A DNA stretch of 64,000 nt from Rhodocyclaceae bacterium (GTDB taxonomy: Bacteria; Pseudomonadota; Gammaproteobacteria; Burkholderiales; Rhodocyclaceae): the NCBI GenBank assembly GCA_018883385.1, contig VEQD01000001.1, positions 26,747 through 90,746 of the forward strand, written 5' to 3'. The notes under the pieces are model-generated. The model saw only the letters and a list, made by a program, of their open reading frames with translations. It made no database searches and was not told the DNA's origin. Shown here piece by piece: positions 1-10,842 of this stretch. A program made the position numbers and the translations under genes. Positions within the stretch are counted from its first letter, which is position 1. Each line of letters begins with the position of its first letter.

Positions 1-324
1 CATGACAGGTAGGTGACGGATATGGCGTTCGGTCATGATGCTCATACAGTCCGCGATAGTCTGCTGCGGCGTGATGGTGATCAGCTGGCTGGTCATGAGT
101 TCCCGAATGACCGTGTCGCGCGAATTCCGACCACGCAGAATCACCTTGCGCGCGTAGTCACGTTCGGTGAAGATCCCCTTGAGTTCTTCTCCCTCGGTGA
201 CCAGTACCGAGCTGATGTCTTCGCGCGCCATAAGTTCCAGAGCTTCCAGAACGGATGCATCCGGGCGAAGCGAATAAATGCCGGAAGATTTACGATCCAG
301 CAGCTGACGTACGGTGAGAGGCAT
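1..324 (-). CDS. CBS-domain protein, C-terminus beyond the left window edge
   Basis: Reverse-strand translation from ATG at 324: MPLTVRQLLDRKSSGIYSLRPDASVLEALELMAREDISSVLVTEGEELKGIFTERDYARKV..., typical of paired CBS domains. No stop inside the window, so absent from the ORF track. Confidence 0.85.
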   Translation of the reverse strand, partial: MPLTVRQLLDRKSSGIYSLRPDASVLEALELMAREDISSVLVTEGEELKGIFTERDYARKVILRGRNSRDTVIRELMTSQLITITPQQTIADCMSIMTERHIRHLPVM

Positions 325-452
325 GCCTGTCTCCTGTGTTTTTTTGAACCGGGATCTAACCCGTTTTATGGCCGACGCATTGCGACCCAAGGGTAGTAAG
401 ATATGCTGCCTCGCCACTTCTGGCAAGAGGCTGTGCAACACGATGATTTTTT

Positions 453-1253
453 TTGGCTCACCTTATGGACTCCCGCCCTGGTATTGAACGACTTGAGCAA
501 CTTTTGCGCCAGCTGGAGCGCTCGCCGGCAGGCGGTCACGTCAGCTTGGTGGGTGCGGGCCCCGGGGATCCGGGTTTGCTGACGTTACGGGCGATGCACC
601 GCATCATGATGGCTGAGGTGGTTTTGTATGACAACCTCGTCGGGCCAGAGATTCTGGCCTTGATACCATCGAGGGCGGAGCGACATTATGTGGGCAAGAA
701 GGCAGCTCAGCACGCGCTGCCTCAGGATGAAGTGAATGCCTGGCTGGTGCGCTTGGCGCAATCCGGCAAACGGGTGGTGCGGCTCAAGGGTGGGGATCCG
801 TTTATTTTCGGCCGTGGCGGCGAAGAAATGGAAGCCCTGTTGGCCGCCGCTGTGCCGGTGGAGATTGTGCCGGGTATTACTGCAGCAACCGGTTGCGCGG
901 CGTTTGCGGGTATTCCGCTGACGCATCGGGATTGGGCGCAGTCTGTGACCTTTGCCACGGGGCATTTAAAGAGTGGCGTAGTTGATCTGGACTGGGTTGG
1001 CTTATCCCGGCCCCAACAGACGGTGGTGTTCTATATGGGCCTAAGCGCCGCTGCGGGCATTGCCGATGCGCTGATTACGCACGGACGCGCACCGGAGACC
1101 CCGGTGGCGGTGATTTACCACGGTACGCGACCCGACCAGCAAGTCCTGGTCGCGACGCTTGAAACGCTTGCCCAAACGATTAACGCCGAAGGTTTAAAGC
1201 CTCCGGCGCTATTGATCGTGGGCGAAGTTGTCCGGCTCTATCGGCCGAACTGA
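453..1253 (+). CDS. cobA: Uroporphyrinogen-III C-methyltransferase (SUMT)
   Basis: VSLVGAGPGDPGLLTLRA, VRLKGGDPFIFGRGGEE, VPGITAATGCAAFAGIPLTHR motifs. Start could be TTG 453 or ATG 465. Confidence 0.92.
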   Translation: MAHLMDSRPGIERLEQLLRQLERSPAGGHVSLVGAGPGDPGLLTLRAMHRIMMAEVVLYDNLVGPEILALIPSRAERHYVGKKAAQHALPQDEVNAWLVRLAQSGKRVVRLKGGDPFIFGRGGEEMEALLAAAVPVEIVPGITAATGCAAFAGIPLTHRDWAQSVTFATGHLKSGVVDLDWVGLSRPQQTVVFYMGLSAAAGIADALITHGRAPETPVAVIYHGTRPDQQVLVATLETLAQTINAEGLKPPALLIVGEVVRLYRPN

Positions 1254-1260
1254 TCGCTAT

Positions 1261-1641
1261 TTAAGCTGCTTGTGCAGGAATACCGTTGCCGATGCGGGCA
1301 ATCCGGTTGTTGGCATCGGCGTACACCAGTTGCGGCGCGTAGTTAGCCAGCTCGACTTCGTTGTACACGGCAAACGTCGCGATGATCAGCAGATCGCCGG
1401 GCGCAGCGCGGCGGGCGGCCGAGCCGTTGACCGAAATGATGCCCGATCCACGGGCACCGCGGATCGCATAGGTCGTGAAGCGCTCGCCATTGTTGATGTT
1501 CCAGATGTCGATCTGCTCGTATTCGCGAATGTTCGCGGCGTCGAGGAGATCCTCATCGATGGCACAAGAGCCCTCATAGTGCAATTCCGCATGCGTGGTG
1601 GTCACGCGGTGCAGCTTCGACTTGAGCATGGTTCTTTGCAT
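1261..1641 (-). CDS. panD: Aspartate 1-decarboxylase
   Basis: [29 protein letters not shown] with the GSC self-processing site. Confidence 0.95.
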   Translation of the reverse strand: MQRTMLKSKLHRVTTTHAELHYEGSCAIDEDLLDAANIREYEQIDIWNINNGERFTTYAIRGARGSGIISVNGSAARRAAPGDLLIIATFAVYNEVELANYAPQLVYADANNRIARIGNGIPAQAA

Positions 1642-1757
1642 GGATTCTTAACCCTAAGCGGCAAAAGGAAACGCATTGTGTCGCGTCATTTTAAGCCTGT
1701 CAATAACCTTTTTTGGATTTTCATGCGAAGCTAAAAATCCATATAAATCAGTGGGTT

Positions 1758-2594
1758 CTAGATCTCAAGGTTGTCAAGTAGGCGGGGGGTTCCCAGCCGC
1801 GAGGCGGCAACAACGACCAGATTGTGGTCTTCCGGGCTAGCGGGCATGAGATCTTGCTGCCGTCGTATGCTGATGTAATCAGTCTGCCAGCCATGGCTGT
1901 CGAGCTCTGTGCACGCTTTCTGGCAGAGGGCGTCAAAGTTTTTTTCGCCGTTCAGCACCGCCTGACGAATGTCTTGCAGGCATCGCTGCAGGCGTGGCGC
2001 CTCGGCCCGTTCCGCCGGACTCAGGTAGCCGTTACGAGAGGAGAGCGCCAGGCCGTCCTCGGCTCGAACCGTCTCGCCCCCGATAATTTGGATGGGTAGC
2101 ATGAATTGACGGCCCATATTGCGTAGCACCATGAGCTGCTGGTAGTCTTTTTTACCGAACAGAGCGACGTCCGGTTGTACGATCTGGAACAGCTTCATGA
2201 CGACCGTGGCAACACCGCGGAAATGCCCCGGTCGGCATTCGCCCTCGAGCATGAACTGTATGTCCGGTGGTTCGATGGTGTAGGTCTGCGGTTCCGGGTA
2301 GAGATCCGCTTCCGTCGGGGCGAAGAGTACGTCAATACCGGCTTGACGCAGTTGGGTGCAGTCGGCTTCGAAAGTTCGTGGGTATTTGTCAAAATCTTCG
2401 TTGGGCCCGAATTGCAGGCGATTCACAAAAATGCTGGCAACGACAATATCCGCGTGCCCACGTGCCTGGTGCATGAGGCTGATGTGGCCGGCGTGCAGGT
2501 TACCCATGGTCGGCACAAAAGCAATCGTCTTGCCGGCACGGCGCAGCTGACTCAGCGTCGCACGCAAGGCATCGACGGATGCGTGAATTTCCAT
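1758..2594 (-). CDS. panC: Pantoate--beta-alanine ligase
   Basis: [14 protein letters not shown]...[16 protein letters not shown]; internal ATG at 2594 of the longer ORF chosen, since the upstream part overlaps panB. Confidence 0.94.
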   Translation of the reverse strand: MEIHASVDALRATLSQLRRAGKTIAFVPTMGNLHAGHISLMHQARGHADIVVASIFVNRLQFGPNEDFDKYPRTFEADCTQLRQAGIDVLFAPTEADLYPEPQTYTIEPPDIQFMLEGECRPGHFRGVATVVMKLFQIVQPDVALFGKKDYQQLMVLRNMGRQFMLPIQIIGGETVRAEDGLALSSRNGYLSPAERAEAPRLQRCLQDIRQAVLNGEKNFDALCQKACTELDSHGWQTDYISIRRQQDLMPASPEDHNLVVVAASRLGTPRLLDNLEI

Positions 2595-2598
2595 GCGT

Positions 2599-3417
2599 TT
2601 ATTCCGGATATTGCTGATCGGGGCCCGGGAAGGTACCGGCACGGACTTCACCCACGTAGGCATTGATGGCTGCCCCCACCGAGTCTTTGCCAGCCATGAA
2701 ATTCTTGACGAAACGGGGTTTCTTGCCCGGCGCGATGTCGAGCATGTCATGCAACACCAGCACCTGGCCCGAGCAGCGGGCGCTCGCACCGATCCCAATG
2801 GTGGGAATGTGCAGATGATCGGTAATGAAGTCGGCCACTTTGGCGGGCATGGCTTCCAGAACGAGTAGGCTGGCACCGGCTTCTTCCAGAGCCATGGCGT
2901 CGGCCAGGAGGCGTTCGCGCTCACCATCGGAGCGCCCTTGGACTCGGTATCCGCCCAGTTGAAAGACCGACTGGGGCGTGAGGCCGATATGACCACACAC
3001 CGGAATGCCGCGATTGGTCAGGAACGCAGTGGTGGCGGCCATCTCTCGCCCCCCTTCGATTTTAACCATCTGGGCGCCAGCCGCCATAAGTTGGGCGGCA
3101 TTACGGAAGGCCAGCTCGGGGCTCTCCTGATAGGTACCGAAGGGCATATCGGCAATAATCAATGGCCGGTCGCAGCCTCGCGCAACGCAGGCCACATGGT
3201 AGGCCATGTCGGCCTGGGAGACGGGTAGCGTCGAATCATGCCCCTGCAGCACCATGCCAAGCGAATCACCGACCAGCAGCGCATCGACGCCACAGGCTTC
3301 CGAAACGCGCGCAAAGGTCGCGTCGTAGCAGGTGAGCATGACAATCTTCTCGCCGCGCTCACGTTGGCGGGCAAGGTCAAGGGGTGTTAGGCGTCGCTGT
3401 GCAGTTTGGGCAGACAT
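2599..3417 (-). CDS. panB: 3-methyl-2-oxobutanoate hydroxymethyltransferase
   Basis: [39 protein letters not shown] motif. Confidence 0.95.
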   Translation of the reverse strand: MSAQTAQRRLTPLDLARQRERGEKIVMLTCYDATFARVSEACGVDALLVGDSLGMVLQGHDSTLPVSQADMAYHVACVARGCDRPLIIADMPFGTYQESPELAFRNAAQLMAAGAQMVKIEGGREMAATTAFLTNRGIPVCGHIGLTPQSVFQLGGYRVQGRSDGERERLLADAMALEEAGASLLVLEAMPAKVADFITDHLHIPTIGIGASARCSGQVLVLHDMLDIAPGKKPRFVKNFMAGKDSVGAAINAYVGEVRAGTFPGPDQQYPE

Positions 3418-3493
3418 GCGGGTATGGGTTCACAAAAGAGTGCGTGAGGTTGCCTAGGATACACAGCTGATTATTTAGGGCAAGCCCCGTCGA

Positions 3494-4012
3494 TTAATCC
3501 GGAATACGGGTAATGGCCTGGTCTGAGACCATAGGAAGATACTGATCGAGACGACCCAGCCCGGGAAGACTGACCTCGGGTAGCAGATCGACTAGCGGTC
3601 GCAGCACAAAGGCGCGCTGATGCAGGCGGGGGTGAGGTAGTGTCAGAAGCGGGGAGTGCAGGGTGACCTGGTCAACTATGAGCAAATCCAGGTCGAGCGT
3701 CCGCGGGGCGTTCGGCGCAACGTCCTGACTTCGGTCGCGACCAAAATGCCGTTCGATGTCCAGTAGCCATTGCATCAGCGCCTCTGGTGCAAGGTCGGTA
3801 CGGCACGCTCCCACCGCGTTAATGTAGTCGGGCTGGGCCAGGTTCGAGCCAATAGGCGCTGTTCGGTAGAAGGGCGATATGCGCCAATCGCTCGTGCGGG
3901 GGTTCGCCTTCAGGGACTCGATGGCGCTCTCCAGTGTGCTGATTGGGTCCCCGAGATTGGCCCCCAGACCCAATATCGCAAGTGCCGAGTGGTGGGGCAG
4001 AGCGCGTGTCAT
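3494..4012 (-). CDS. folK: 2-amino-4-hydroxy-6-hydroxymethyldihydropteridine pyrophosphokinase
   Basis: LGLGANLGDP, FYRTAPIG, PRTLDLDLLIVD, LPHPRLHQRAFVLRPL motifs. Confidence 0.94.
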   Translation of the reverse strand: MTRALPHHSALAILGLGANLGDPISTLESAIESLKANPRTSDWRISPFYRTAPIGSNLAQPDYINAVGACRTDLAPEALMQWLLDIERHFGRDRSQDVAPNAPRTLDLDLLIVDQVTLHSPLLTLPHPRLHQRAFVLRPLVDLLPEVSLPGLGRLDQYLPMVSDQAITRIPD

Positions 4013-5394
4013 TCTGCGCCGCTATCGACGGGATGGTCTGAGCGCGCGTCACCGCCACTCGCCGCACCAGAGCGGCGTCGGCGAGTGCCGCCACGACGAC
4101 GTTTCTTGCTCGGTGCTGCATCTCGCGGGGCACTGGCGATCAGGGTTTCCTGGTCGTTATGGTCGCCTTCGATAAAGGCGGTCCACCAGTCGGCAATGGC
4201 GCTATCGATCTCGCCGGTTTGGGCGCGAAGCAGCATGAAGTCGTAACCCGCTCGGAAACGAGGGTGCACTAGTAAGGCATAAGGACGTTTGCCGCTGCGT
4301 TGCTCGAAACGAGGTTGTAGCGACCAGATTTCTTTGATGTCACCGACCAGGCGTTTGGTGATGGCGAGTTTTTCTGCCTGGCGATCTAGGACGTCGCTCA
4401 TGGCGGCGAACAGCCCCGGGATACTGATTTCTCCCGCTGCTTTGCGTTGATTCCAGTTGCCTAGCACTTCGTGCCAGAGCAGCGCGGCGAACAGGAAGCC
4501 CGGCGAAATCGATTTGTCTTCGCGAATACGCTGATCGGTGTTGGTGAGTGCCTGCTCAACAAAGCGCTCACCCAGGGGTTGCTCCAGAATCACATCGAGC
4601 AGCGGCAGCACGCCGTGATGCAGACCTTCGGCGCGCAGACGCTTGAGGCATGCCAGCGCATCACCGCAGGTGAGCAGCTTGAGCATTTCGTCGAACAATC
4701 GTGCAGGTGGGACATGGTCGAGCAGCGGCGCCATGCCGCGAATCGGCTTGCGCGTATCGGCGTCAATCTCCAGTCCGAGTTTTGCGCCGAGGCGGACGGC
4801 ACGCAACATGCGAACCGGGTCTTCGCGATAGCGTACTTCAGGATCGCCGATCATCCGTAACTTACCAGCCTTGAGATCCGAAAAGCCATGGTGATAGTCG
4901 TGAATGGTTTCGTCGTATGGGTCGTAGTACAGAGCGTTCACGGTGAAATCGCGACGCGCGGCGTCGTCGGCCTGCGAACCAAAGGTGTTATCACGGAGCA
5001 CACGACCGTGTGCATCGGTGGCAGTATCGTCATCGTGGAGCGCACGAAAGGTGGTGACCTCAATGAGCTCCTGTCCGACCATCACATGCACGATCTGAAA
5101 GCGTCGACCGATGATGCGCGACCGACGGCAGACGCGTTTCACTTGTTCGGGTGTGGCGTTGGTCGCGATGTCGAAATCTTTGGGGTCGCGTCCGAGCAGC
5201 AGATCGCGCACGGCGCCGCCAACGACGAAGGCTTGATAACCAGCCCGCTCTAGGTCTTCGCAGACGCGCTCAGCGCCACGGCTCAGCATGTCGTGCGTGA
5301 TGCCATGTTTTTTAACCGGAATAATTTCCGGTTCGGTGCGATGTGTTGCTCTGCCAGGTCTCTGGAATATCTTTTTGACGAAACGGCGAATCAT
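4009..5394 (-). CDS. pcnB: Poly(A) polymerase
   Basis: GGAVRDLLLGRDPKDFDIATNATPEQVK, RRDFTVNALYYDP, basic C-terminus KKRRRGGTRRRR. Confidence 0.92.
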   Translation of the reverse strand: MIRRFVKKIFQRPGRATHRTEPEIIPVKKHGITHDMLSRGAERVCEDLERAGYQAFVVGGAVRDLLLGRDPKDFDIATNATPEQVKRVCRRSRIIGRRFQIVHVMVGQELIEVTTFRALHDDDTATDAHGRVLRDNTFGSQADDAARRDFTVNALYYDPYDETIHDYHHGFSDLKAGKLRMIGDPEVRYREDPVRMLRAVRLGAKLGLEIDADTRKPIRGMAPLLDHVPPARLFDEMLKLLTCGDALACLKRLRAEGLHHGVLPLLDVILEQPLGERFVEQALTNTDQRIREDKSISPGFLFAALLWHEVLGNWNQRKAAGEISIPGLFAAMSDVLDRQAEKLAITKRLVGDIKEIWSLQPRFEQRSGKRPYALLVHPRFRAGYDFMLLRAQTGEIDSAIADWWTAFIEGDHNDQETLIASAPRDAAPSKKRRRGGTRRRRSGAASGGDARSDHPVDSGAE

Positions 5395-6122
5395 CCGGTG
5401 AGTCCGATCTTCTTGAAAATTTCCGTGGCCGGTGTCTCGTCACGAAGGGAGATGATGGGCCAACAGGCAGCCCGGGCTTTGGCTGTTAGCGTGTCATCGG
5501 CATCCACGGCGACCGGCCGTGTCGACCAGGCGAGTAACGGTAGATCGTTGTGCGAATCGCTGTAGAACCAGCACTCGGCAAAACTGCCTTGCCATAGACC
5601 CAACGATTCTAGCCAGGCTTCAACCCGGGTGATTTTGCCATTCTGGAAAGACGGTGTGCCTACGGGTTTGCCAGTGAATTGGCCATTTTGACAACCGGGT
5701 ATCGTGGCGATGAGGTGCGTCATACCGAAGTCGCGCGCAATAGCGCCAGTAACGAAGGCATTGGTGGCGGTCACGATAGCGCAGAGGTGGCCAAGCTCCA
5801 GATGGCGATCGACCAAAGCGCGGGCCTTGGTCAACATGATGGGGCTGATGTGATCTGACATGAATTCGTGATGCCAAGCGTCAAGCTGTGCACGCGGATG
5901 GCGTGCCAGCGGTGCTAGCTGAAAATCGAGAAATGCGTGAATATCAAGCGTGCCGGCTTTGTAGTCGGCGTAGAACTGGGCGTTCTTGGCTGCCTGCAGT
6001 TCGGGATCGACCACGCCTTTTTTGATTAGAAACTGTGCCCATTCGAAGTCAGAGTCCCCACTGAGCAGGGTGTTGTCCAGGTCGAAGAGGGCAAGTTGAG
6101 ATGGTGTGTGCATAGAGATCAT
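5391..6122 (-). CDS. HAD-IB family phosphatase
   Basis: LFDLDNTLLSGDSD, IVTATNAF, YSDSHNDLPLL motifs. Confidence 0.9.
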   Translation of the reverse strand: MISMHTPSQLALFDLDNTLLSGDSDFEWAQFLIKKGVVDPELQAAKNAQFYADYKAGTLDIHAFLDFQLAPLARHPRAQLDAWHHEFMSDHISPIMLTKARALVDRHLELGHLCAIVTATNAFVTGAIARDFGMTHLIATIPGCQNGQFTGKPVGTPSFQNGKITRVEAWLESLGLWQGSFAECWFYSDSHNDLPLLAWSTRPVAVDADDTLTAKARAACWPIISLRDETPATEIFKKIGLTG

Positions 6123-6799
6123 CCAATGGGCGCATTCGCCTCGTTGAGTGCCGTGCGCAATAGTGGCAACGTGATGCGCCGCTTCTGTTCCAACGATAGC
6201 TGATCGAGTCGTTCAATCAGGCGCGTGAGATTCGAGAGGTCACGTGGCGCGCGTTGATAGAGCGTGTCGAGCACATCGTCGGTTAATTGCCAACCGCGCT
6301 GTGCTGCTCGTTGCGCGAGTAGGATGCGTTGCTGATTTTCGTTCAAGGGCGTCAATCGGTAGATGTGCCCTGCGCCCAGGCGCGTGCGGACATCCTCGCG
6401 CAAGATCCGTTGCATGTCTGGCGACGTATCAAGGGTCACGAACAGGCGTTGGTTACTCTGTGCCAGATGAATGAGGTGCCGGAATAGATCCTGCTGCCCA
6501 GTGGCGTCGAGGTTCTGGACATCGTCGAGCAGCCAGCCGGTTCGGGTCAAGGGTGCCAACGGCTCGCTCAGTGGCAAAGGGGCAAAGCCTTGTTCGGCCA
6601 GGCAGCGGCTAAGAAAAGATTTGCCGACACCTTCGGTACCCCAGACCACAAACAGATTCGCCGGGTAGGCCTGTGGGGCCTCCAGCCAGCGTCGGAGCGC
6701 TTCAAGCAACTCGGCATTGTCACCGGGCATAAAGTGGCTCAGTGACGGCGTGTGGTCTGGAAGAAGGTTCAGCAGCAGTTGTTGCATGGGCGCCTGCAC
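6119..6799 (-). CDS. hda: DnaA-related regulatory protein Hda
   Basis: Short DnaA-like AAA+ protein: FVVWGTEGVGKSFL, WLLDDVQNLD, DVRTRLGAGHIYRL; lies beside HAD/pcnB/purM. Confidence 0.87.
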   Translation of the reverse strand: MQAPMQQLLLNLLPDHTPSLSHFMPGDNAELLEALRRWLEAPQAYPANLFVVWGTEGVGKSFLSRCLAEQGFAPLPLSEPLAPLTRTGWLLDDVQNLDATGQQDLFRHLIHLAQSNQRLFVTLDTSPDMQRILREDVRTRLGAGHIYRLTPLNENQQRILLAQRAAQRGWQLTDDVLDTLYQRAPRDLSNLTRLIERLDQLSLEQKRRITLPLLRTALNEANAPIG

Positions 6800-6909
6800 A
6801 GCGAGGCAGGAGAGGCAAGAGGGGGTCTCAATCGGTTACAATTTAGGCCTTACGGCCGCAAGCCGCCATTTTACACGGCATTGCGCCTAACTTTGCCCGA
6901 GGATTGCTC

Positions 6910-8001
6910 ATGTTTTGCCCGCTGATGCCCGTTCGTCAATTGTTTGCTGCCCATGATGCCAAGGCGGGAGGCGGTTTGTCCTACCGCGATGCCGGTGTGG
7001 ATATGGAAGCGGGCGACGCGCTGGTAGAACGCATCAAGCCGATGGCCAAGCGCACGATGCGCGAAGGGGTGATGGCCGGTATCGGCGGCTTTGGGGCCAT
7101 GTTCGAAGTCTCCAAGAAATACAAAGAGCCGGTGCTGGTTTCGGGTACGGATGGGGTGGGTACCAAGCTACGCCTGGCCTTCGCCTGGAATCGGCATGAC
7201 ACGATTGGTCAGGATCTGGTCGCCATGAGCGTCAATGACATCCTGGTGCAGGGTGCCGAACCGCTGTTCTTTCTCGATTACTTTGCGTGCGGCAAGCTGG
7301 ACGTGGATACCGCTGCATCGGTTGTGGGCGGCATCGCCAAAGGGTGTGAACTGGCCGGTGCGGCACTAATTGGCGGTGAAACGGCTGAAATGCCCGATAT
7401 GTACCCGGCCGGTGAATACGATCTGGCTGGTTTTGCCGTCGGTGCCGTCGAGAAGTCGCAGATCATCGACGGCAAGAACATCAAGGCCGGCGATGTTGTG
7501 CTGGGTCTAGCCTCCAGTGGTGCCCATTCGAACGGTTACTCGCTGATCCGCAAGATCATCGAGCGCAGCGGCGCTAAACCGACCGATCTTCTGGAAGACG
7601 TTAGCCTGGGTGATCGGGTCATGGCGCCCACCCGTATTTACGTAAAACCGGTGCTGGCCGCCTTCGCCGCGCTGCCGGGCGCCATCAAGGGTCTGGCGCA
7701 TATTACCGGTGGCGGCATCACTGAAAACGTGCCGCGTATTCTGCAGGCCGGCCTGACCGCAGAGATTCAACGCAACAGCTGGCAGCGTCCGGCGCTCTTT
7801 AACTGGCTGCAAGAAGCTGGCGGCGTGACTGACGACGAAATGCACCGCGTCTTCAACTGCGGTATCGGCATGGTCATCGTCGTTGCCCCGGAAAACGCTG
7901 ATGCGGTCAGTAAAGTACTGGCCGATCATGGCGAACAGGTGAGCCGTGTCGGCGTGATCCGGGCCAGCCAGTCGGGTGAAGCGCCGACGGTGGTTGTCTG
8001 A
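6910..8001 (+). CDS. purM: Phosphoribosylformylglycinamidine cyclo-ligase
   Basis: [65 protein letters not shown]. Confidence 0.96.
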   Translation: MFCPLMPVRQLFAAHDAKAGGGLSYRDAGVDMEAGDALVERIKPMAKRTMREGVMAGIGGFGAMFEVSKKYKEPVLVSGTDGVGTKLRLAFAWNRHDTIGQDLVAMSVNDILVQGAEPLFFLDYFACGKLDVDTAASVVGGIAKGCELAGAALIGGETAEMPDMYPAGEYDLAGFAVGAVEKSQIIDGKNIKAGDVVLGLASSGAHSNGYSLIRKIIERSGAKPTDLLEDVSLGDRVMAPTRIYVKPVLAAFAALPGAIKGLAHITGGGITENVPRILQAGLTAEIQRNSWQRPALFNWLQEAGGVTDDEMHRVFNCGIGMVIVVAPENADAVSKVLADHGEQVSRVGVIRASQSGEAPTVVV

Positions 8002-8952
8002 TCAGGCGCCTTCCAGAAATGCTCCGACGCGTCGACCGATTTGGTCGGCGTTGTTGTTTTGCAGGCAGTCGAAAGTTTCGCAAGTAATCGAATTCGTCAG
8101 CCAGGTGATCTGGCGCTTGGCCAGCTGGCGTGTCGCGAAGATGCCGCGTTGCTCGAGTTCTTTGGCGGCTAAGGTGTTTTCCAAAACATCCCACGCCTGG
8201 CGGTAACCTACGCAGCGCATGGAAGGCATCTCCGGATTGAGTGTGTATTTGGCGCGGAGCATCTCGACTTCTTCGAGAAAGCCTTGTTGCACCATGTGTT
8301 TGAAACGTCGGGCAATACGTTCGTGCAGCCAGGCGCGGTCGCTCGGCAATAGGGCGAGGGCAAGGAAACGATAAGGCGGTGCCGCTTGTTGCTGTTGTTC
8401 GGCATAGAGCGCCGAAGCGGGTCGCCCACTGAGCAAGCAGATTTCGAGCGCACGCTGGATACGCTGGGAATCGTTGGGTGCCAGGCGAGCGGCGGTTGCG
8501 GGATCGCGTCGCATCAACTCTTCATGCAGCGCCGGCCAGCCCTGTTGTTTGGCGCGCGCGTCGATTTCGGCGCGGATTTCTGGGTTGGCTTGCGGCAAAT
8601 CGGCGAGGCCTTCAAGCAGTGCCTTGACGTAGAGCATGGTACCGCCGACGAGTAACGGGATCCGACCACGCGCCCTGCTGGCAGCCATGGCGCTTAAAGC
8701 ATCGTCGCGGAAGCGGGCGGCAGAGTAGCTTTCTTCCGGCGTAATGACATCAACGAGAGCGTGTGGATGACGCCGCAGGGTCTCGACATCGGGCTTGGCC
8801 GTGCCGATATTCATGTCCTTGAAGACCAGCGCCGAATCAACGCTGATCAGGTCAATAGGATAGTGATCCGCGAGTTGTAGCGCCAGATCGGTTTTGCCGC
8901 TGGCCGTGGGACCAAGGAGCAATAGGGCCGGCGGCAGAGGTTTATCGGCCAT
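8002..8952 (-). CDS. miaA: tRNA dimethylallyltransferase
   Basis: LLGPTASGKTDLAL, DLISVDSALVFKDMNIGTAKP, VGGTMLYVKALLEGL. Confidence 0.95.
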   Translation of the reverse strand: MADKPLPPALLLLGPTASGKTDLALQLADHYPIDLISVDSALVFKDMNIGTAKPDVETLRRHPHALVDVITPEESYSAARFRDDALSAMAASRARGRIPLLVGGTMLYVKALLEGLADLPQANPEIRAEIDARAKQQGWPALHEELMRRDPATAARLAPNDSQRIQRALEICLLSGRPASALYAEQQQQAAPPYRFLALALLPSDRAWLHERIARRFKHMVQQGFLEEVEMLRAKYTLNPEMPSMRCVGYRQAWDVLENTLAAKELEQRGIFATRQLAKRQITWLTNSITCETFDCLQNNNADQIGRRVGAFLEGA

Positions 8953-10762
8953 GTAGGAAGAGCGCGTCAATGGCCGGTAGATCGACGAGGATCCAGGTGG
9001 GACGGCCGTGGTTGCATTGATCGGCGCGCTCGGTGGCTTCCATCTGGCGCAGCAGCGCGTTCATCTCGGTCAGACTAAGGCTGTGTTGACCGCGTATGGC
9101 GGCATGGCAGGCACAGGTGCCGAGCAGTTTTTCACGGCGGGCGATGAGGTTGGCCTGCGCCGGTGATGCCTGCAGCGCATGAAGTAGTTCCTTGATCAGC
9201 GCGGCAGCGTCGATGCGGCCGAGCCCGGCAGGAACCTGGCGTACAACGAGCGTGTTGGGGCCAGCCTCGGACACTTCGAAGCCTAAGTCAGTGATGGCGG
9301 TCGGTTGCTCCTGCCAGGTGGCCATATCGAGATCGCTGATGTGGACCGATACCGGAATGAGCAAGGGCTGGCGGGCGGGTAACTGCAGACCACAATGGGT
9401 CTTGAGTTTTTCGTAGAGCACGCGCTCGTGTGCCGCGTGCTGATCGATAAGAATCATGCCCTGCGCGTTTTGGGCAAGGATATATCGGTCGTGCAGCTGG
9501 CCGATGGCGAAACCCAGCGGTGGGATGTCGTCGTTTGGTGATGCGACACCTGCCGCAGGCGCTTGCCAGGTGATCGCAGCATCGACGCTGGCGGGTGTCG
9601 TTGGAGCGTTTTGATAGGACGAGCGTTGTTCGGCCAGGTGGTGGGTCTGTCCCAGCCCCAGCCCCGGTTGCTGGTAGGTGGCCGCAGGCACCAAGCTGGC
9701 AACACGGTCAAGGCGGATGGGTGGCGCCGCGTCGGTGCTGACGGCGAGTACCTGTTTGAGTGCGTGGTAGATAAACTGGTGGACAGCGCGACTGTCGCGG
9801 AAGCGGACTTCGGTTTTGGCGGGATGGACGTTGACGTCGACCAAGGTCGGATCGATGCTCAGAAACAGACAGCACCCCGGCTGCCGGCTGCCGTGTAACT
9901 GGTCACGATAGGCTTCACGGATAGCGTGCTGGATGACCTTGTCGCGCACATAGCGGCCGTTGACGAAGGTGTGCTGGGCCTCGCGATCCGACAGGATAGC
10001 GGTAGGAATCATGGCCCAACCACGCAGTTGTAAAAGGTCGTTGCCTACCTCAACCGAGCGGCAGGCCTTGAGGAAATCATCACCGAGTACCTGGCGGATG
10101 CGACCTTCGCCACTGTCTTTGAGCCAGTGATGCGATTCCTTGCCGTCGCGGCTGATGGTGAAGGCGATCTCAGGATGTGCCAACGCCTGACGGCGCATGA
10201 CCTCCATGCAGTGCGCCTGTTCGGTACCGGCACTCTTCAGAAATTTTCGGCGGGCGGGCGTATTGAAATACAGATCGCGCATTTCGACGACGGTGCCCGT
10301 GGGCAGCGCGTCGGGGGTTAGTTCTCCATCTGCGTTGATACGCCAGGCATGGTCGCTGTTGCGGGCGGCACTGGCCAGCGTGAGCCGCGAGACACTGGCA
10401 ATGGCCGCCAGCGCTTCACCGCGAAACCCCATCGTGGCAACGCGTTCGAGGTCATCGAGAGAACGGATCTTGGACGTGGCATGCCGGGTAAGCGCCAGAC
10501 CGAGTTGCCCCTGTTCAATGCCGCAGCCGTTATCGGTGATGCGGATCAGGCGCATGCCGCCTTCTTCCAGATCGATGCGGATGCGGCTACTGCCGGCATC
10601 GATCGCGTTTTCCAGGAGCTCCTTGAGCACCGATGACGGGCGTTCAACGACTTCACCCGCGGCGATCTGGCTGATCAGGTGATCAGACAGGGCTTGGATC
10701 ACCGGCGGTGAGGCTGCGGGCTGCTGGTCGGGCAAGAAGGGCGAGGCAGGGACATTCATCAA
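8942..10762 (-). CDS. mutL: DNA mismatch repair protein MutL
   Basis: IAAGEVVERPSSVLKELLENAIDAG, DNGCGI, TMGFRGEALAAIASVS, VNGRYVRD, VHPAKTEVRF. Confidence 0.96.
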   Translation of the reverse strand: MMNVPASPFLPDQQPAASPPVIQALSDHLISQIAAGEVVERPSSVLKELLENAIDAGSSRIRIDLEEGGMRLIRITDNGCGIEQGQLGLALTRHATSKIRSLDDLERVATMGFRGEALAAIASVSRLTLASAARNSDHAWRINADGELTPDALPTGTVVEMRDLYFNTPARRKFLKSAGTEQAHCMEVMRRQALAHPEIAFTISRDGKESHHWLKDSGEGRIRQVLGDDFLKACRSVEVGNDLLQLRGWAMIPTAILSDREAQHTFVNGRYVRDKVIQHAIREAYRDQLHGSRQPGCCLFLSIDPTLVDVNVHPAKTEVRFRDSRAVHQFIYHALKQVLAVSTDAAPPIRLDRVASLVPAATYQQPGLGLGQTHHLAEQRSSYQNAPTTPASVDAAITWQAPAAGVASPNDDIPPLGFAIGQLHDRYILAQNAQGMILIDQHAAHERVLYEKLKTHCGLQLPARQPLLIPVSVHISDLDMATWQEQPTAITDLGFEVSEAGPNTLVVRQVPAGLGRIDAAALIKELLHALQASPAQANLIARREKLLGTCACHAAIRGQHSLSLTEMNALLRQMEATERADQCNHGRPTWILVDLPAIDALFLHGR

Positions 10763-10842
10763 CGGAATTATAGTGGGATCGGCTAAAATAGCGCCTTTGT
10801 GAATAGACCGGCACTCTGACTGCCCGGCGTGAAAGACCCTTT

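Noticed and set aside
13-396. 127-aa plus-strand ORF at the left edge
   Set aside because: The minus strand encodes a clear CBS-domain protein over the same bases.
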